Shown piece by piece: positions 47,531-58,850 of a stretch of 64,000 bases of DNA. The DNA is from Nymphaea colorata (Eukaryota; Streptophyta; Magnoliopsida; Nymphaeales; Nymphaeaceae), in the NCBI RefSeq assembly GCF_008831285.2, contig NC_045144.1, positions 17,871,716 to 17,935,715 of the forward strand. Reading direction: 5' to 3'. Position 1 is the stretch's first letter. The number at the start of each line of letters is the position of its first letter. The position numbers and the translations under genes were made by a program. The notes below the pieces were generated by a model. The model saw nothing but the letters and a program-made list of their open reading frames with translations. It did no database searches and was not told the DNA's origin.

Positions 47531-48427
47531 TGAATATCTGAACATGAAATGTCAAATCTAAGATGCTATTAATCTGGATCCCGAAGTGTGAAACCCAAGA
47601 TATTATTTATCTGGATCTCAAAGTGTCAGACTGGAGTTGTTTATCTGAATCCGAACCTGGTCCAACATTATAAAGTTTACCTTATCCAATATCTGCATGT
47701 CCCTTACTCTAGGGATTCAAAAATGAAATAACATGTATATCAGATCATGAGATATTGTCTCACTGTACCAAATTTGTTGGGACATGGCAGGTGCGCTGTC
47801 TCTATTCATTAATTTAGCCTTATGATTTGTAAATGTTCTTCCATTAGGAAATCAACAGCTTGACCTAATTTGAGATTTATTAACTAAATATTAGCTCTAG
47901 TGATAGCATCGGGGATTTCAACCCACTCCTTAGTCAATTTTTGTACTAACGTCAACTGATTAGATTTGAATCTTGATCGGTATCTAATTTATCGGATATC
48001 CACATATTCGGATTAAAATGCAAATAAATGAATATAAGTCTGCGCCGTATTTGATTCCGATTTTTGAAATTCGTAATTGGATCCACTTTGTGATTTCATA
48101 TTTGGATCAAATTCTGCATCTTGATATGCCAAGAACCGAGTTTCAAAACATATGGACACTGACTATAAGAAAATTTAACTGGCCACATTGGGGCTCATTA
48201 TTTGATCGGATGTTTATTTGAAGTCAAACTCGAATCTGGATCTGATTAATGTTATTTCTTAAAACCAAATCCAAACCAATTTTTTAATGAGACGTTGAAT
48301 ATATATATATACGACTTATTTAAAGCGGTTTAGTCAAATGTTCGATCTGACGTTAACGTAGCTAAGCTTTGGTTCACATTTAAAAAAAAATGATACCATT
48401 TGCAATGACTCATCTAAAACTGATGTC

Positions 48428-48745
48428 CAAGCTTGGGCATTAGGCCGGCCGGGCCCGATAACAAGTCGGGCCCGGGCGCAGCTCGACTTGCAAAACCCGA
48501 GCCCAGTCTACGCCTGACTCGGTTAAACTTAAAACATACTTTTAAGTATAAATAATATATAAATATAATTAATTGTAATAAAATATTATAAATATATGTA
48601 TATTAATAAAATTTTAAAAAACCAATTATCATGCCCGAAACGGGTTTATTGGGCCTACTTGGGCCGGCCCGATAATTTATCGGGCCTGTTCGGGTCCCTT
48701 TTTCCCGGTTTCGAGCCTAAGCCCGAGTTGGGTCGGGTACCAGGT
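48428..48745. repeat. GGGCCCGA-type dispersed repeat
   Basis: GC-rich ends (ggccggccgggcccgataac, gggcctgttcgggtccc, gagttgggtcgggtacc) flank an AT-rich core. The ends are partly self-complementary. No coding potential; probably a degenerate non-autonomous element of unknown family. Confidence 0.5.
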
Positions 48746-49431
48746 ATTTGACGGTGGCCCAGCCAGATGCTCAGATGTAAGTTTTGGGTGAATAAAAGGA
48801 GTACTTCATCCTATTATCCAAGAAAAGACCTAAAGCGCTCATGCGCTTCAACTTGTCATCCATGACCCCTTTTTGTAGTACAAGGGTTTGAACGTTGAAG
48901 CCACCGACACTAGAACCAAAGACTAGCTACCATCGGCCCAAACTATTGCACCAACCTCCTCGAGGATAAAAAAAGTTGGCATATAATTTTCTTAAAGCGA
49001 TCCGACCTATTTTCAAAGGTTCTCTAAGCTCTATGGGGCCCAATCTTAATTTGCTGCGGCAAGGAAATTGGGATTAAAAGAAAAAAAAAGGCAAATTATA
49101 AATAAAGAACCATAAAAATTGTTTAAGACAATTAAAGGATGTAGGGCAAAGGATTTAGAAGGTGTATTAAGAGATGGTGAAGCACATGGAGCTGCCCTTT
49201 TGAGATACATAAGCAGTCACGTCGAAGCAGCTGGCTCATGTTACCAAGATCCTGCGTCTTTTAATAATTGAAATTTCATGGGAGTAGATACCAGCACAAC
49301 CCTTTTTCCATTAAAGCTCTCTCTCTCTCTCTCTCTAACCAAGAAATGTGGCCCTGTTGCAATTGATGGCAACGTTGCATTTGAAGTCTTGAAATGGAAA
49401 CTACTTTTCCACCGTAAAGTTTGCATCTCTT

Positions 49432-49432
<1 letters not shown>

Positions 49433-49473
<41 letters not shown>
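49433..49473. repeat. Composite (TA)n(GA)n microsatellite
   Basis: A tract of about 25 bases of TA runs straight into about 16 bases of GA. It is roughly the inverse of the (CT)n(TA)n tract at 50080-50138. Confidence 0.9.
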
Positions 49474-49788
49474 AAGAGAAAAATTAGTGAAGAACATTTA
49501 GGTCGAGAATAAAGAATAGACTCGTTGATTTAAGAAAAAAAAAACTGTTTTAAATAAATTATAAACATCTTAATATGTTTGTAAAGATTATTTTGATATA
49601 AAACATGCTGATTCACGTTGTTTAATAAAAAATGTTGACTTTTTTTTATTATAAAAAGACCATTAAAGTCTAAGAAATGACCAACTTAGTACATGTCGTG
49701 CATCAACCCATTCTTAGATTGTAAAAAAAATTAAAAATTAAAATCAAGGGGTTTGGTTTTTATCTGTGACTTAAGTGTCTAGTTTTTA

Positions 49789-49791
<3 letters not shown>

Positions 49792-49836
<45 letters not shown>
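49792..49836. repeat. (TA)n microsatellite
   Basis: About 45 bases of uninterrupted TA repeat in non-coding DNA. Confidence 0.95.
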
Positions 49837-49839
<3 letters not shown>

Positions 49840-50079
49840 AATGATGATTTTGACCATCCAAAGTTACTTTTCAACCATTTAACTAAGTTTTTCATCTCAA
49901 AAAAATTAATGGTTGAGAGAAAAAATAAATTAATATTCATGACAAAAATATTCATCATTTTTTTTCTCTTTAACCGCTCATTATGTTGGATCCACTCATT
50001 ATGTTGGATTGGAGGTCTTTGATTAGAGTATTGGGTGATTTTGAAAAACTAAAGTCACCATTCAATTTTTCTCGATCTT

Positions 50080-50080
50080 T

Positions 50081-50138
<58 letters not shown>
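50080..50138. repeat. Composite (CT)n(TA)n microsatellite
   Basis: A CT tract with one interruption runs into about 22 bases of TA. Its flank (aatttttctcgatctttt) is inversely similar to the flank of the 49433 tract (agagaaaaatt). Confidence 0.9.
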
Positions 50139-50353
50139 AAATGCCAGCTCCAACAAAATCAAATCACTGGATAAGGTTTTAAAGTGCCATATGTGACCAA
50201 AATGATATAAATTCTCTCTCTCAGTCTCTCTCTCTCTCATCAACCAATCAGCGTCCCATATAGACATGATCATGTGACATTGATAAGCCAAACACTGCAA
50301 AAGAAACCAACCACTATTTCCCAACTTCCATCATAAAACACATGATGCTTGAT

Positions 50354-50384
<31 letters not shown>

Positions 50385-50730
50385 ATGTCAAGTTTAACTG
50401 GTAGGGCATCGCATTATTCCCTGTGTATCTGACTGATCGTGCGCACTTGCCAACTCCGCATTACATTTGTGACGAGCATTTTTGGCACATCTCACGTGCT
50501 TCAGCGACCATCTTGTGCCCCAAATAGTGGTTGGACAAAGGGCACACCCCAAGAAAAAAGAAAACTAAGAGAGAGAAAGAGGTTCCCTCAAGTGGGTCAC
50601 TCAAACAGAGGCCATGACATCCAATATTTGCCCCCACGGTGCCCCCACACTTGGGCCCCAAAAGATATGGATGCCAATGTGTCAGATATATCTCATTACC
50701 GACTCGGTTTCGGCAATGTATAGGTTGATC

Positions 50731-50866
50731 CTGTGGCGCAGCCACATGTGGGTTAGGGTGGGCAGTTGCCCACTCCAGTTCTTAAAATTTGTTTACTTTT
50801 ACATTGAAAATTTGAATATTTATTTTTATAAAACATATGCCCCTCCAACGAATTTTTTTAGCTCCT
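50731..50866. repeat. Short GCGGAGCC-type element, diverged copy
   Basis: Starts with tggcgcagccacatgtggg, carries the hairpin core gtgggcagttgcccac, then AT-rich text and gcccctccaacgaattttttt. The layout matches 52928-53090 and more distantly the 47348 and 63744 copies. Confidence 0.4.
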
Positions 50867-51614
50867 TCACTGAGTTGATCATTGACATGGCTAATCGATG
50901 CTTACCGCCTTCGGTTTGTGATTGGCAGGCAGCCGGTCATTGGTTAGCGTGATGTGAGCATAATTGATTCGAGCGAAAATATACTAACTGACATATATTG
51001 GGTATTATAATTTTCTTAATATGATAATAATTTAACTTTTAAGTATGTTATCGTCATTATTGACTTTAGCAATACGAAACATCAATACAAGTGGCGCTTG
51101 TTTTCTAACTATTGTGCTTTTATAATGTCAAGATCATGTACATCCCCCACAAGGGCTTGTGTATAAAATAAGGTAAGGAATATTAGGTCACCTTTGCTCA
51201 CCTTTAACAATGTAAAACGTCACTAACTCCTTTCATTTTTAGAAGATTGGTGCACTATAATTAGTGCAACAACAAGTCTGCCAAGAGCATTTGTGGTCTA
51301 TGGACGAGAACAAATATGTAATTGTTCAATTAAAGGGTCTTAAAATAGTTATTTTATGTGTTTATGTTAAGAACTTTTTTTATTTAGGAGTGGAGTTTTG
51401 TAAATTCTAGAAATAATTTCATTTTGGGCCTACCATTTGCTCATGGTTTAAAAAAGAAAGAGTTTTTTTTGTATTTTTCTTGATAAGGGCCACACTTTTC
51501 TTTTCAATTGTCAAATATGGAGCTGAACTGAATTTTTTGGAGACACAGACAGCATTAGCTGCAATTTTTTTTTTTAAATATCATCCTCTATCACTTAATC
51601 ACATTCCCAAAATT

Positions 51615-52128
51615 CACTCCTAGCCTTTATTGACAATTTTTATAAAAGTACAGCCTTTTTCAAGAAAATCTCAAAAGCTGGCTACTTTTCTTGAAATCTC
51701 CAGCAAAGATAGACCCAAAAATAAACATTTCTCTAACTTTTAAGTTTTTAAGAATATGATTTTCTATGCATTTAGCTGTTTTCACTCCCATCCTTTATTG
51801 ACAATTTTTATAAAATGTGCAGCCATTTTTCAAGAAAATCTCAAAAGATGACCACTTTTCTTGAAATCTCCAGCAAAAGGTAGACCCCAAAATAGGCACT
51901 TCTCTAAGTTTTAAGTTTTAGGAATATGATTTTCTATGCATTTAACTGTTTTCACTCCCATTCTTTATTGACAATTTTTATAAAAAGTGCGGCCATTTTT
52001 CAGTAAAATCTCAAAAGATGGCTACTTTTCTTGAAATTTCCAGCAAGAGGTAGACCCAAAAAAAAAAAGACATTTCTCTAAGTTTTTAAGTTTTAGGAAT
52101 ATGATTTTCTATGCATTTATCTGCTTTC
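51615..52128. repeat. 170-bp tandem repeat, three copies
   Basis: Units begin cactcc(c/t)a-ctttattgac at 51615, 51783 and 51953 and each ends in atgattttctatgcatttan. The spacing is 168-170 bases. Internal landmarks shared by all three are gacaatttttataaaa, cagccattttt-caagaaaatctcaaaag and cttgaaat(c/t)tccagcaa. The copies have diverged by scattered substitutions and short A-run changes. Non-coding. Confidence 0.9.
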
Positions 52129-52927
52129 CATCTGCCCCAATTTTATTGTTACACAAAGTTAGTTCACCACAAGGGAGCATGAAATAGAAATGTGAGGCCA
52201 AAGAAGACAAAAATTTGGGTTGGAAAGGTTGAGGGACCATCCCATTGAATGATATATATGCCATGGAAAAAGTTAGGGGGGCACTTCCTAAAGGGAAGGG
52301 GGGGCCATGCCCTAGGACCGCGTACACGTGTCGTGCGCTCGTGAGGTCCCCACAATGTCACAAGATAGTCGTGACCCCCGCAATGTGGCGCAATTGAGTC
52401 ACAAGGCACGTGCCTTTCCGGCCACATTTTTTTTTTTAGGGGCAGATGAGTTAAAGCACAACTTATGTGACCATTGGAGTCCAAGTGCAAATCACCTAAT
52501 CTTCATAATTAAGCAATTAGGCGGCTCGGGACGCAACCCCGAAATGACGAAAATGCCCAAGCAATCTGCTTTCCATTGTTTTCCCCAATGTTTCTTCTTT
52601 TCCTTTTTAATCTCATAGTGGGGTGTGGTAGACTAGAAAAATTGACTGGAGGGTACTTCTTTAAAGATACTTAAATCTGGTGGGACACTTGTATATATAT
52701 ATATATATATTTAAGATTACTATTTAAAAATAAAGAACTTTTAAGAGACTAGTGTGGGCAACTGCCCACACTAGTCACTATGTGGTATATTAGCACCTTC
52801 CAAATTGGTGGTTTCGGGCCCATTCCATCCATTGAAAGCTTGAAACCCATTGGGTTGGACCACCCATGACAATGTTGGACATGTCTGGAAGCTGAAATTA
52901 CAATCTTACCGGAGTTTTTAGAGCGCT

Positions 52928-53090
52928 TGTTCACAGTAGCGGAGCTACATATAGGTTGGTATTGGCAGTTGGCCATGCTAGCAACAAAATTTTTATTTAT
53001 TTTTACATAGATTTTTTATAATTATTTACTTATTTATATAGGTTGTGCCCCTTCAAAAAGGAGATAACAGTGCCCCGTAGCCAAAAATTT
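52928..53090. repeat. Short GCGGAGCC-type element, diverged copy
   Basis: Begins agtagcggagctacatatag, contains ttggcagttggccatgc and a long AT-rich centre, and ends ggttgtgccccttcaaaaag...ccccgtagccaaaaattttt. The cggagct/gtagcc ends are inverted. Confidence 0.4.
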
Positions 53091-54333
53091 TTTACTCCAG
53101 TTGTTCGTGCAAACAAAACAGTTCTTTGATTGTTTCGCCTTCATGTTTGTTCTGGCCAAGATTTCAAATCGTGACACAAAATCGCTCGTGTTAGCGATGA
53201 ACAAGTTTGATTTCGCTACTTTATATCATGGTTTTGTTGTTTGGAAAGATGGGAAAGTTGAAAAATCATATAATAATTGACACTTAGAAATGAACTTTTG
53301 GCATGAACATAATTTGATTGACTCATCTATGCTACTCATTAAGCATCCCTTAGAGGAAGAGGTGCCTCCCATTGCCCAAGTTTGGATCCACAACAAAGTG
53401 CAAGAAATAAAGAGAGAAGCTCTTTTGCCTTAATAAAAGCGAAACCACTTTTTCTGGTGCTACTTAACTTGCTAGCCCAAGGCCCTCCCTCTTTAACTGC
53501 TTCAAGCATCTGCTCCAGTCCAATGAATTTAACTAATTTTTGGGATAGATGTATGAAACAGTAACACAATATTACTGAGCAAGGTCCCAGAGTCAATAGC
53601 TGAAAAAACTAAACTTGGAAGCGCTAATTTCGAAAAAAAAAAAAACCTGAAACCATACAAAGTTGGGTCTTCTATAATTGGCCTATCAAAATAGCATGGC
53701 TCTTGACAAAATAAACTTAATTGTACTTCATTAGGACACGCAACCCAAATTACCAATTTAGTCATTTAAGGGCTAAGGGGTGGGGTCGAGTCCGAAGAAA
53801 GCAAATACGGATGCTCTAAGGGCAAATTGGAGATAGAATTTTAGCGCGAGAAGGAGAAGGGGGGGGGGGTCATAGTGGGGTGCCCTATCGCGCCCATAAA
53901 GAGAAAGCGATATTTGTGTGGATCTTTATGGAGAAGGTCCTTTAATAACGTTATGTCCTTCAAAATATCGAAATCAATGACTAATGAAAGAAAGAAAAAT
54001 TGAGACCCTCCCCCACCTCACAACCCCTTCAACCTTTGGAAAAAAAAAATTATTTAACTTTTATTGAAATCAAAAACCCTAGATTTGATTCTTCATAATC
54101 AAAACACCAAAGTTTTTTGGAGGAAACCTCAAACCCTAAGATCCCCTCCCTCTCCCTCACTTTCTCTTTCTCTCTCTATATCTCTCCATAAACTCCCCAA
54201 AGGGCCAAGCTTTTGAGATCTCCTTAGTCCTTCTTCCCCTCCCTACAAAAGGGGCATCTTCCTTCCTCTTAACGGCGCCGTTTGAACGCCGTTACGAGGA
54301 ACGCGGGATAAAGGGGAACGCCGTTAGGCCAGA

Positions 54334-55225
54334 ATGGGGAACGGGGGGCCAGATGGGGAGGGCTTGACCGCTGGGTCACAGTCGGGGAACGGCGGGGAGG
54401 AGAATAAGCCACCGAGGCTGCCCCGGTGGACGAGGCAGGAGATCCTGGTGTTGATCCAGGGGAAGAGGGACGCCGAAGGGAGGGGGCGGAGGGGAGGAGG
54501 AGGCGGCGCCGGCGGCGTGGAGCCGAAATGGGCGGCGATATCGGCGTACTGCAGGCGGCACGGAGTGGACCGGGGGCCGGTGCAGTGCCGGAAGCGGTGG
54601 AGCAACCTCGCCGGGGACTACAGGAAGATAAAGGAGTGGGAGAGGAGGGGAGGGGAGAGTTTTTGGGTGATCCGGAACGACGCCAGGAGGGAGCGGCGGC
54701 TGCCGGGGTTCTTTGATAGGGAGGTGTACGACATGCTCGACGGTGGCGCCGCCGCTGCGAAGGCGGCGGTGGTGCCGGTGCCGATGGAGACGATATTTGA
54801 CAGCGGGAGGCCTGCTGCGGCGGATGAGGGTTTGTTCTCCGATTTTGAGGCGTCCGGGCATGAGGACGCGGAAGATGGTAGCCCTGAGGCGACTCCACTG
54901 ACGCAGGTTAAGGTCGAGAGCCCGCCATCGCCGACGCCGGCCGTGCCGATTAGTTCTGGTGCGCTTCCTCATCTCGTTCCTGCCATCGTCCTCTTCTTTA
55001 TTTGTATTTTAATTTCGCTTCCTGGTGGGAATTCGAGATACCCCTCGTAACGACTTTGACCCATCCTTTTGTTTTCCGTTCTTGTTGCAGGAAATCATCT
55101 TCAACCATCTTTCTTGAGGTGTTTTGATCCAGGTAAGCTTTGAATTGTAGATCTGAATATGTTCTGGAACTTTTCAGTCTAGGTTTTCGTTACTGTTCTC
55201 TTGGTGAAGTTTATCTGTTCTTGCT

Positions 55226-55261
<36 letters not shown>

Positions 55262-57011
55262 TGCTTGACTTCGGAACTGTTGAATTTCTATTATGATGAT
55301 TTTTTCCTTTTGTTCCATGTGTGAGAAATCATAAATTTTTGTTTCTTCTATTCGGCGATTGTGGTTGTGTTCTGCTGTGAGTTGTCTTTCTTTAAAGAGC
55401 TTTCAGATAAGATGCTTTGTGGGCACTATTTGACGGGGACGGAAATCATAGAGCCAAGATACCAACTTTTTGTATCTCAGGCTGTCTGCAGTAAGATGAA
55501 AACTTTTCCTCTTAAGACTACGATTCGTCTAAACTGATCGACTCAACTCACTTGTTGTTTCCCAGAAAACTTACCTGTGTGGGATCCAGAAACCTCTGGG
55601 TCTACTACGTTATAGACGTTTTTTCACATAATGCAATCTTGTAAGTATGATCTTATAGTTGATTTTGTAGAAAAGGTGTCCTAAACCATTTTTCCCAGCG
55701 TTCGAGAGCACCAACGGCTTGGGTAACTCCAAACCTTGTTTGTCGAAGACAAAAACTTTGTAGAAAATCCGTTGGGATAAAGTATATAAGCCAACAGATA
55801 GTCTACATGCCCACTTTAAGTCGAAGATGCTTGTTTTTTCTTGAGAGGTCTGAATCTGTCTGGACATGCTCTTTTAGCTACATACACACACTCTCTCTCT
55901 CTTATATGAAGAGACTGCAATGAAATTTCATCCGATTCTAGTCTTATTATGGATGATGTACGTAATTCGTTTGTGAGCTGGTATCTTGAGCTCACTTATG
56001 TTTAAAGCAACAATTGAAACGAAAAGCTTAGGGGAATCCTTTACAGTGCTTGAAGTGGTCGCTTTCTGCAGGAAACCATCATGTGAGGCCAAGAAACATG
56101 GTCCTTAAATGCAATTCTCGCCTTCTGTGATCCTAAAATAACTGCAACTCAATGTGAAGCACATCTGTTCCCATTAAGTTTCCCTGCGTGATCCTTCTGT
56201 TCCCATTAAGTTTCCCTGCGTGATCCTTCTGTTCCCATTAAGTTTCCCTGCGTGATCCTTCTGTCCCCATTAAGTGTTCCTGCACGAAACGTTCTGTTTG
56301 TGTCACATGACGATTGCAGGTGGACATTGTTGGGCAATATGGTCCTTCTGGATCATTTTTCTCAGGTAACAATGATAAGAAGGGACTGGTAACTGTGACT
56401 GAAGGTAGAAGAAAAGGTTTTACCATCAAATAGATGCTGAATTTTGACTCCCATAATTTTGCCGCTGTATATACAAGTTCGTAGTTAAAAATTGCCGATA
56501 ATGAATCCATCTGACATGTCTAACTGGACACTTTTTGTGTAAAAGCTGCCTTACTTTAGGACTTGCTTTGTAGTTCTACGAATTGCTTTGTATTTCCATT
56601 CTTCCTGGTGAGCATTTCTCCAATTCCTGGACCGTTTCAGTTTTTTGATCTGATGGAGGTAGTTTATTGCTTATGCTTCAAAAAGGTGATGCGCTTTTAA
56701 CTTCTCCAAGTTATTATCATGCAGGTGCTCCAGCAGAGCAACAAACGACCATGAACCCTGAGAAAGGGTCCACATCTCAGGCTGGACAAAAACGGAAACA
56801 GCCGATCTCTGAGGATGATGGCGAGACAAATGTACAGGATAGATTGATTGAAATTCTGGAAAGAAACAGCAGAATGCTCACTGCCCAACTTGAGGCACAG
56901 AATGTAAACTCCCAATTAGACAGAAATCAAAGGAAGGATCACACTGACAACTTGGTTGAGGTTCTGGGCAAGCTCGCTGATGCACTCGGCAGAATTGCGG
57001 ATAAGTTGTAA
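54334..57011 (+). CDS. ASR3: Trihelix transcription factor, ASR3-like
   Basis: This is a plant-specific trihelix (GT) DNA-binding protein. Arabidopsis ASR3 is a nuclear repressor of immune genes phosphorylated by MPK4. Three exons (54334-54958, 55091-55132, 56725-57011) join in phase 1 to 317 aa, against about 314 in Arabidopsis. The trihelix spans about 29-125, with the three helix tryptophans at W32, W66 and W89 (RLPRWTRQEILVLIQGKR, EPKWAAIS, QCRKRWSNLAGDYRKIKEWE), then LPGFFDREVYDML. Five SP/TP sites (183, 187, 196, 199, 201) are clustered after it. The C-terminal coiled coil has RLIEILERNSRMLTAQLEAQ and KLADALGRIADKL, matching ASR3. Exon 1 is very GC-rich. The LxLxL repression motif of the Arabidopsis protein is not evident here. 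Exon 2 (14 codons) rests on splice sites and frame only. Confidence 0.92.
56165..56293. repeat. 32-bp minisatellite in ASR3 intron 2
   Basis: The unit ctgttcccattaagtttccc-tgcgtgatcctt is repeated at 56165, 56197, 56229 and, more diverged, 56261. The first three copies are identical. Confidence 0.95.
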
Positions 57012-57629
57012 TGCCTGCCAAAGCTGCCAACCTGTGACATCCCATTTTTATGCTAGAATTAGAACGCCCGCACCTGCACATTATTATAAAGCTATATGCA
57101 CAACATCAAACTCCAGCTCAACATAACGACTGGGGGTAATGCTGCTGAGAACACCGTTTTCTCTCCTACTTGCAAGCCTCAGAAGCTGGGATTATCTGTA
57201 GAAAAGTCAATAAGCTACTGGAAAATGGAAAATTAATTGGTAAGTCCACTGTTCAAAGGTTGTATTTATAATTTGCCAGCATTGGTTCTATTTTTGAAAT
57301 AAGGCGGCATTATTGTAATGTTCAGGTTGATTGGAGACGGAACATTTTAGATCTTAACAGGATCTTTGTGGTTTTGTAATACATCCATTGTTTGCAAAAT
57401 CGTTTCCTCTGTATCTATAAACCATGGCGATTTCTGTTGCACATGCAGCTCATCGAAAAGTAGACTCTGTTACCGGGTATTAATATTAGAGAATGCAAAC
57501 CAGATATATGCTGTATCAGCTGGGTGAGCAGTGTTTTAATTTCATCGCTAGGTTTTGCCCAAGAGTATTTGATTAAAAAAAGTTCTCTTGGGAAAGGATT
57601 TGGAACTCGTTTCCAAAAGTTACAGGGCA

Positions 57630-57660
57630 AGGGATATAACTCAGCGGTAGAGTGTCACCT
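57630..57660 (+). pseudogene. 5' half of plastid-type tRNA-Val(GAC)
   Basis: The 31 bases from agggatataactcagcggta to gagtgtcacct match, as I recall the gene, the first 31 nucleotides of chloroplast trnV-GAC. They start exactly at tRNA position 1 and end in the anticodon stem. The continuation (aatgagcttc) does not match, so the anticodon, T arm and acceptor 3' strand are missing. It is either a short plastid-to-nucleus insertion or a reverse-transcribed tRNA half. The A-box sequence is intact but there is no B box, so it should not be a functional tRNA gene. Confidence 0.7.
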
Positions 57661-58274
57661 AATGAGCTTCTTTTTTTTTCTGTGAAGATGTAAACAATTG
57701 GAAGAGGGAATGCGAGAGAATTTGATGTTGCTGTGTTATGAATAGCATTTGTGACAGCAACTCCTTGTTTGACGTTTTATTACTTGACACAAACAGCTTA
57801 CAATGATGTTTTCAAAAGTATCGACTGTGCTTGTGTTTCTGCTCATTGGTTGCTGTCTGACTGATCTCAATTTGACGTATAAATCAATGTGCTAAAAAAT
57901 TCCTGATACAGTATCTTGGGTACAGGAAATTGTGAAAAAACATAAATTGTTCAGAGGGATACCAACAGGAGCATGCCTTACCTGTTACCTCTACCTCCTT
58001 TATCATACGTCGCAGTATACCGGATCAACGTTTGACACCTTGAAACTCAAGTCCACCCTCCATTTAGGCAAATTTTCACATTCTATTATTCTCAATTCTC
58101 AAAGCATGTATGTTGTATTCCTAGCTAGGACAAGAAGACCTGGGTTGGAATTTAATTCACACAGATGCTACAATTAAGCACTGAATACAAGGTAGAGAAG
58201 CAGTGGCACAGTGCTGACGAAGGGACAGGAAATCATTCAAGGGCAATGCTGAGGAGCTGCACTTATTCTCTTTC

Positions 58275-58414
58275 CACTGTCTCTACACAGTGTACACACT
58301 GCCTCTAGGATCCAGGCCTACGTCACGCCTGGGTGTAGAGACAGTGACGCACCTTCAATTCAACTCAGAAGGATCACAACCTGTGGGTGGAGCTCGACCA
58401 GCTACTCTACACCC
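58275..58414. repeat. Inverted-repeat cluster with alternative hairpins
   Basis: CACTGTCTCTACAC (58275-58288) and GTGTAGAGACAGTG (58333-58346) are a perfect 14-bp inverted repeat around a 44-base loop that itself contains CAGTGT-AC-ACACTG and CAGGC...GCCTG. The right arm can instead pair with CTCTACACCC at 58405-58414 (with GGGTGTAGAG at 58331-58340). The cluster lies between two convergent genes, so it may fall in one or both 3'UTRs. Confidence 0.75.
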
Positions 58415-58488
58415 ACTACAACCCCATATCAATGCAAGGGGCAGGCAATTGTGATTTGTAAGTTTTGCAACGAAAATTAACTAAATCA

Positions 58489-58611
58489 GGGTATGGTAAA
58501 TTGGCACCTACTAGGATTCCAAGCCTAACATGCAAGAAAAAGTGGTGATGGGTATGGTAAGTAGGCACCTTCTGAACTCCCAATTCTAACATGCAAGAAA
58601 ATTGGTGGCGT
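58489..58611. repeat. 62-bp diverged tandem duplication
   Basis: gggtatggtaaattggcacc...aacatgcaagaaaaagtggt (58489-58551) is repeated as gggtatggtaagtaggcacc...aacatgcaagaaaattggt (58552-58611). It lies just downstream of the TSSC4-like stop codon, probably within its 3' flank. Confidence 0.8.
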
Positions 58612-58850
58612 CTAGTAACGCAAATACTTTGCAAAGAGTATAATCAAAAGCTGATTCTACTATGGTCAACCATTTAAAAGCCTTCACAGCACAATAGTGG
58701 AAGCCTCACCAAGCAAATGTAGTACCTGACGTCATGATCCTTGTGCTGGATCCAAGCTCGCAAGCTTGACAACAACCAGTAAAGAAAACAAACATAGACT
58801 ACAAAGGATTCATCAGATGCTTCTACGGAACTCGAATGAAAAGCTTCCAT

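Larger units (their letters stand above)
43795..54333. other. 10.5-kb gene-free, repeat-rich stretch
   Basis: No coding exon was recognised on either strand. It contains a 39-bp tandem repeat (44033), GGATTCGGATT-type degenerate text (44690-45080, 45360-45620, 47560-47700, 47940-48310), a GAGCTCGA repeat (45915), a GGGCCCGA-type repeat (48428), short GCGGAGCC-type elements, composite microsatellites (49433, 49792, 50080, 52692) and a 170-bp tandem triplet (51615). A poly(G) run of 10 lies near 53862. The last 400 bases before 54334 probably hold the ASR3 promoter. Confidence 0.6.
57012..58850. other. Convergent intergenic region between ASR3 and TSSC4-like gene
   Basis: The ASR3 3'UTR comes first. 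The stretch then holds a 31-nt plastid-type tRNA-Val half (57630), an inverted-repeat cluster (58275-58414) and a 62-bp duplication (58489-58611), listed separately. No further gene was recognised. Confidence 0.5.

Noticed and set aside
50390-50415. A-box-like gtttaactggtagggcatcg
   Set aside because: No B box at a suitable distance; too short to call a tRNA gene or SINE.
53339-53596. Minus-strand 85-codon open frame
   Set aside because: No recognisable motif, no supporting splice sites, and it lies in repeat-rich DNA.
54269-54972. Long open frames antisense to ASR3 exon 1
   Set aside because: They are shadows caused by the high GC content of the real exon; Pro/Arg/Ser-rich with no domain.
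56321-56366. Possible extra ASR3 exon between GCAG and CAG|GTAACA
   Set aside because: Its 46-nt length would break the frame into the conserved last exon.
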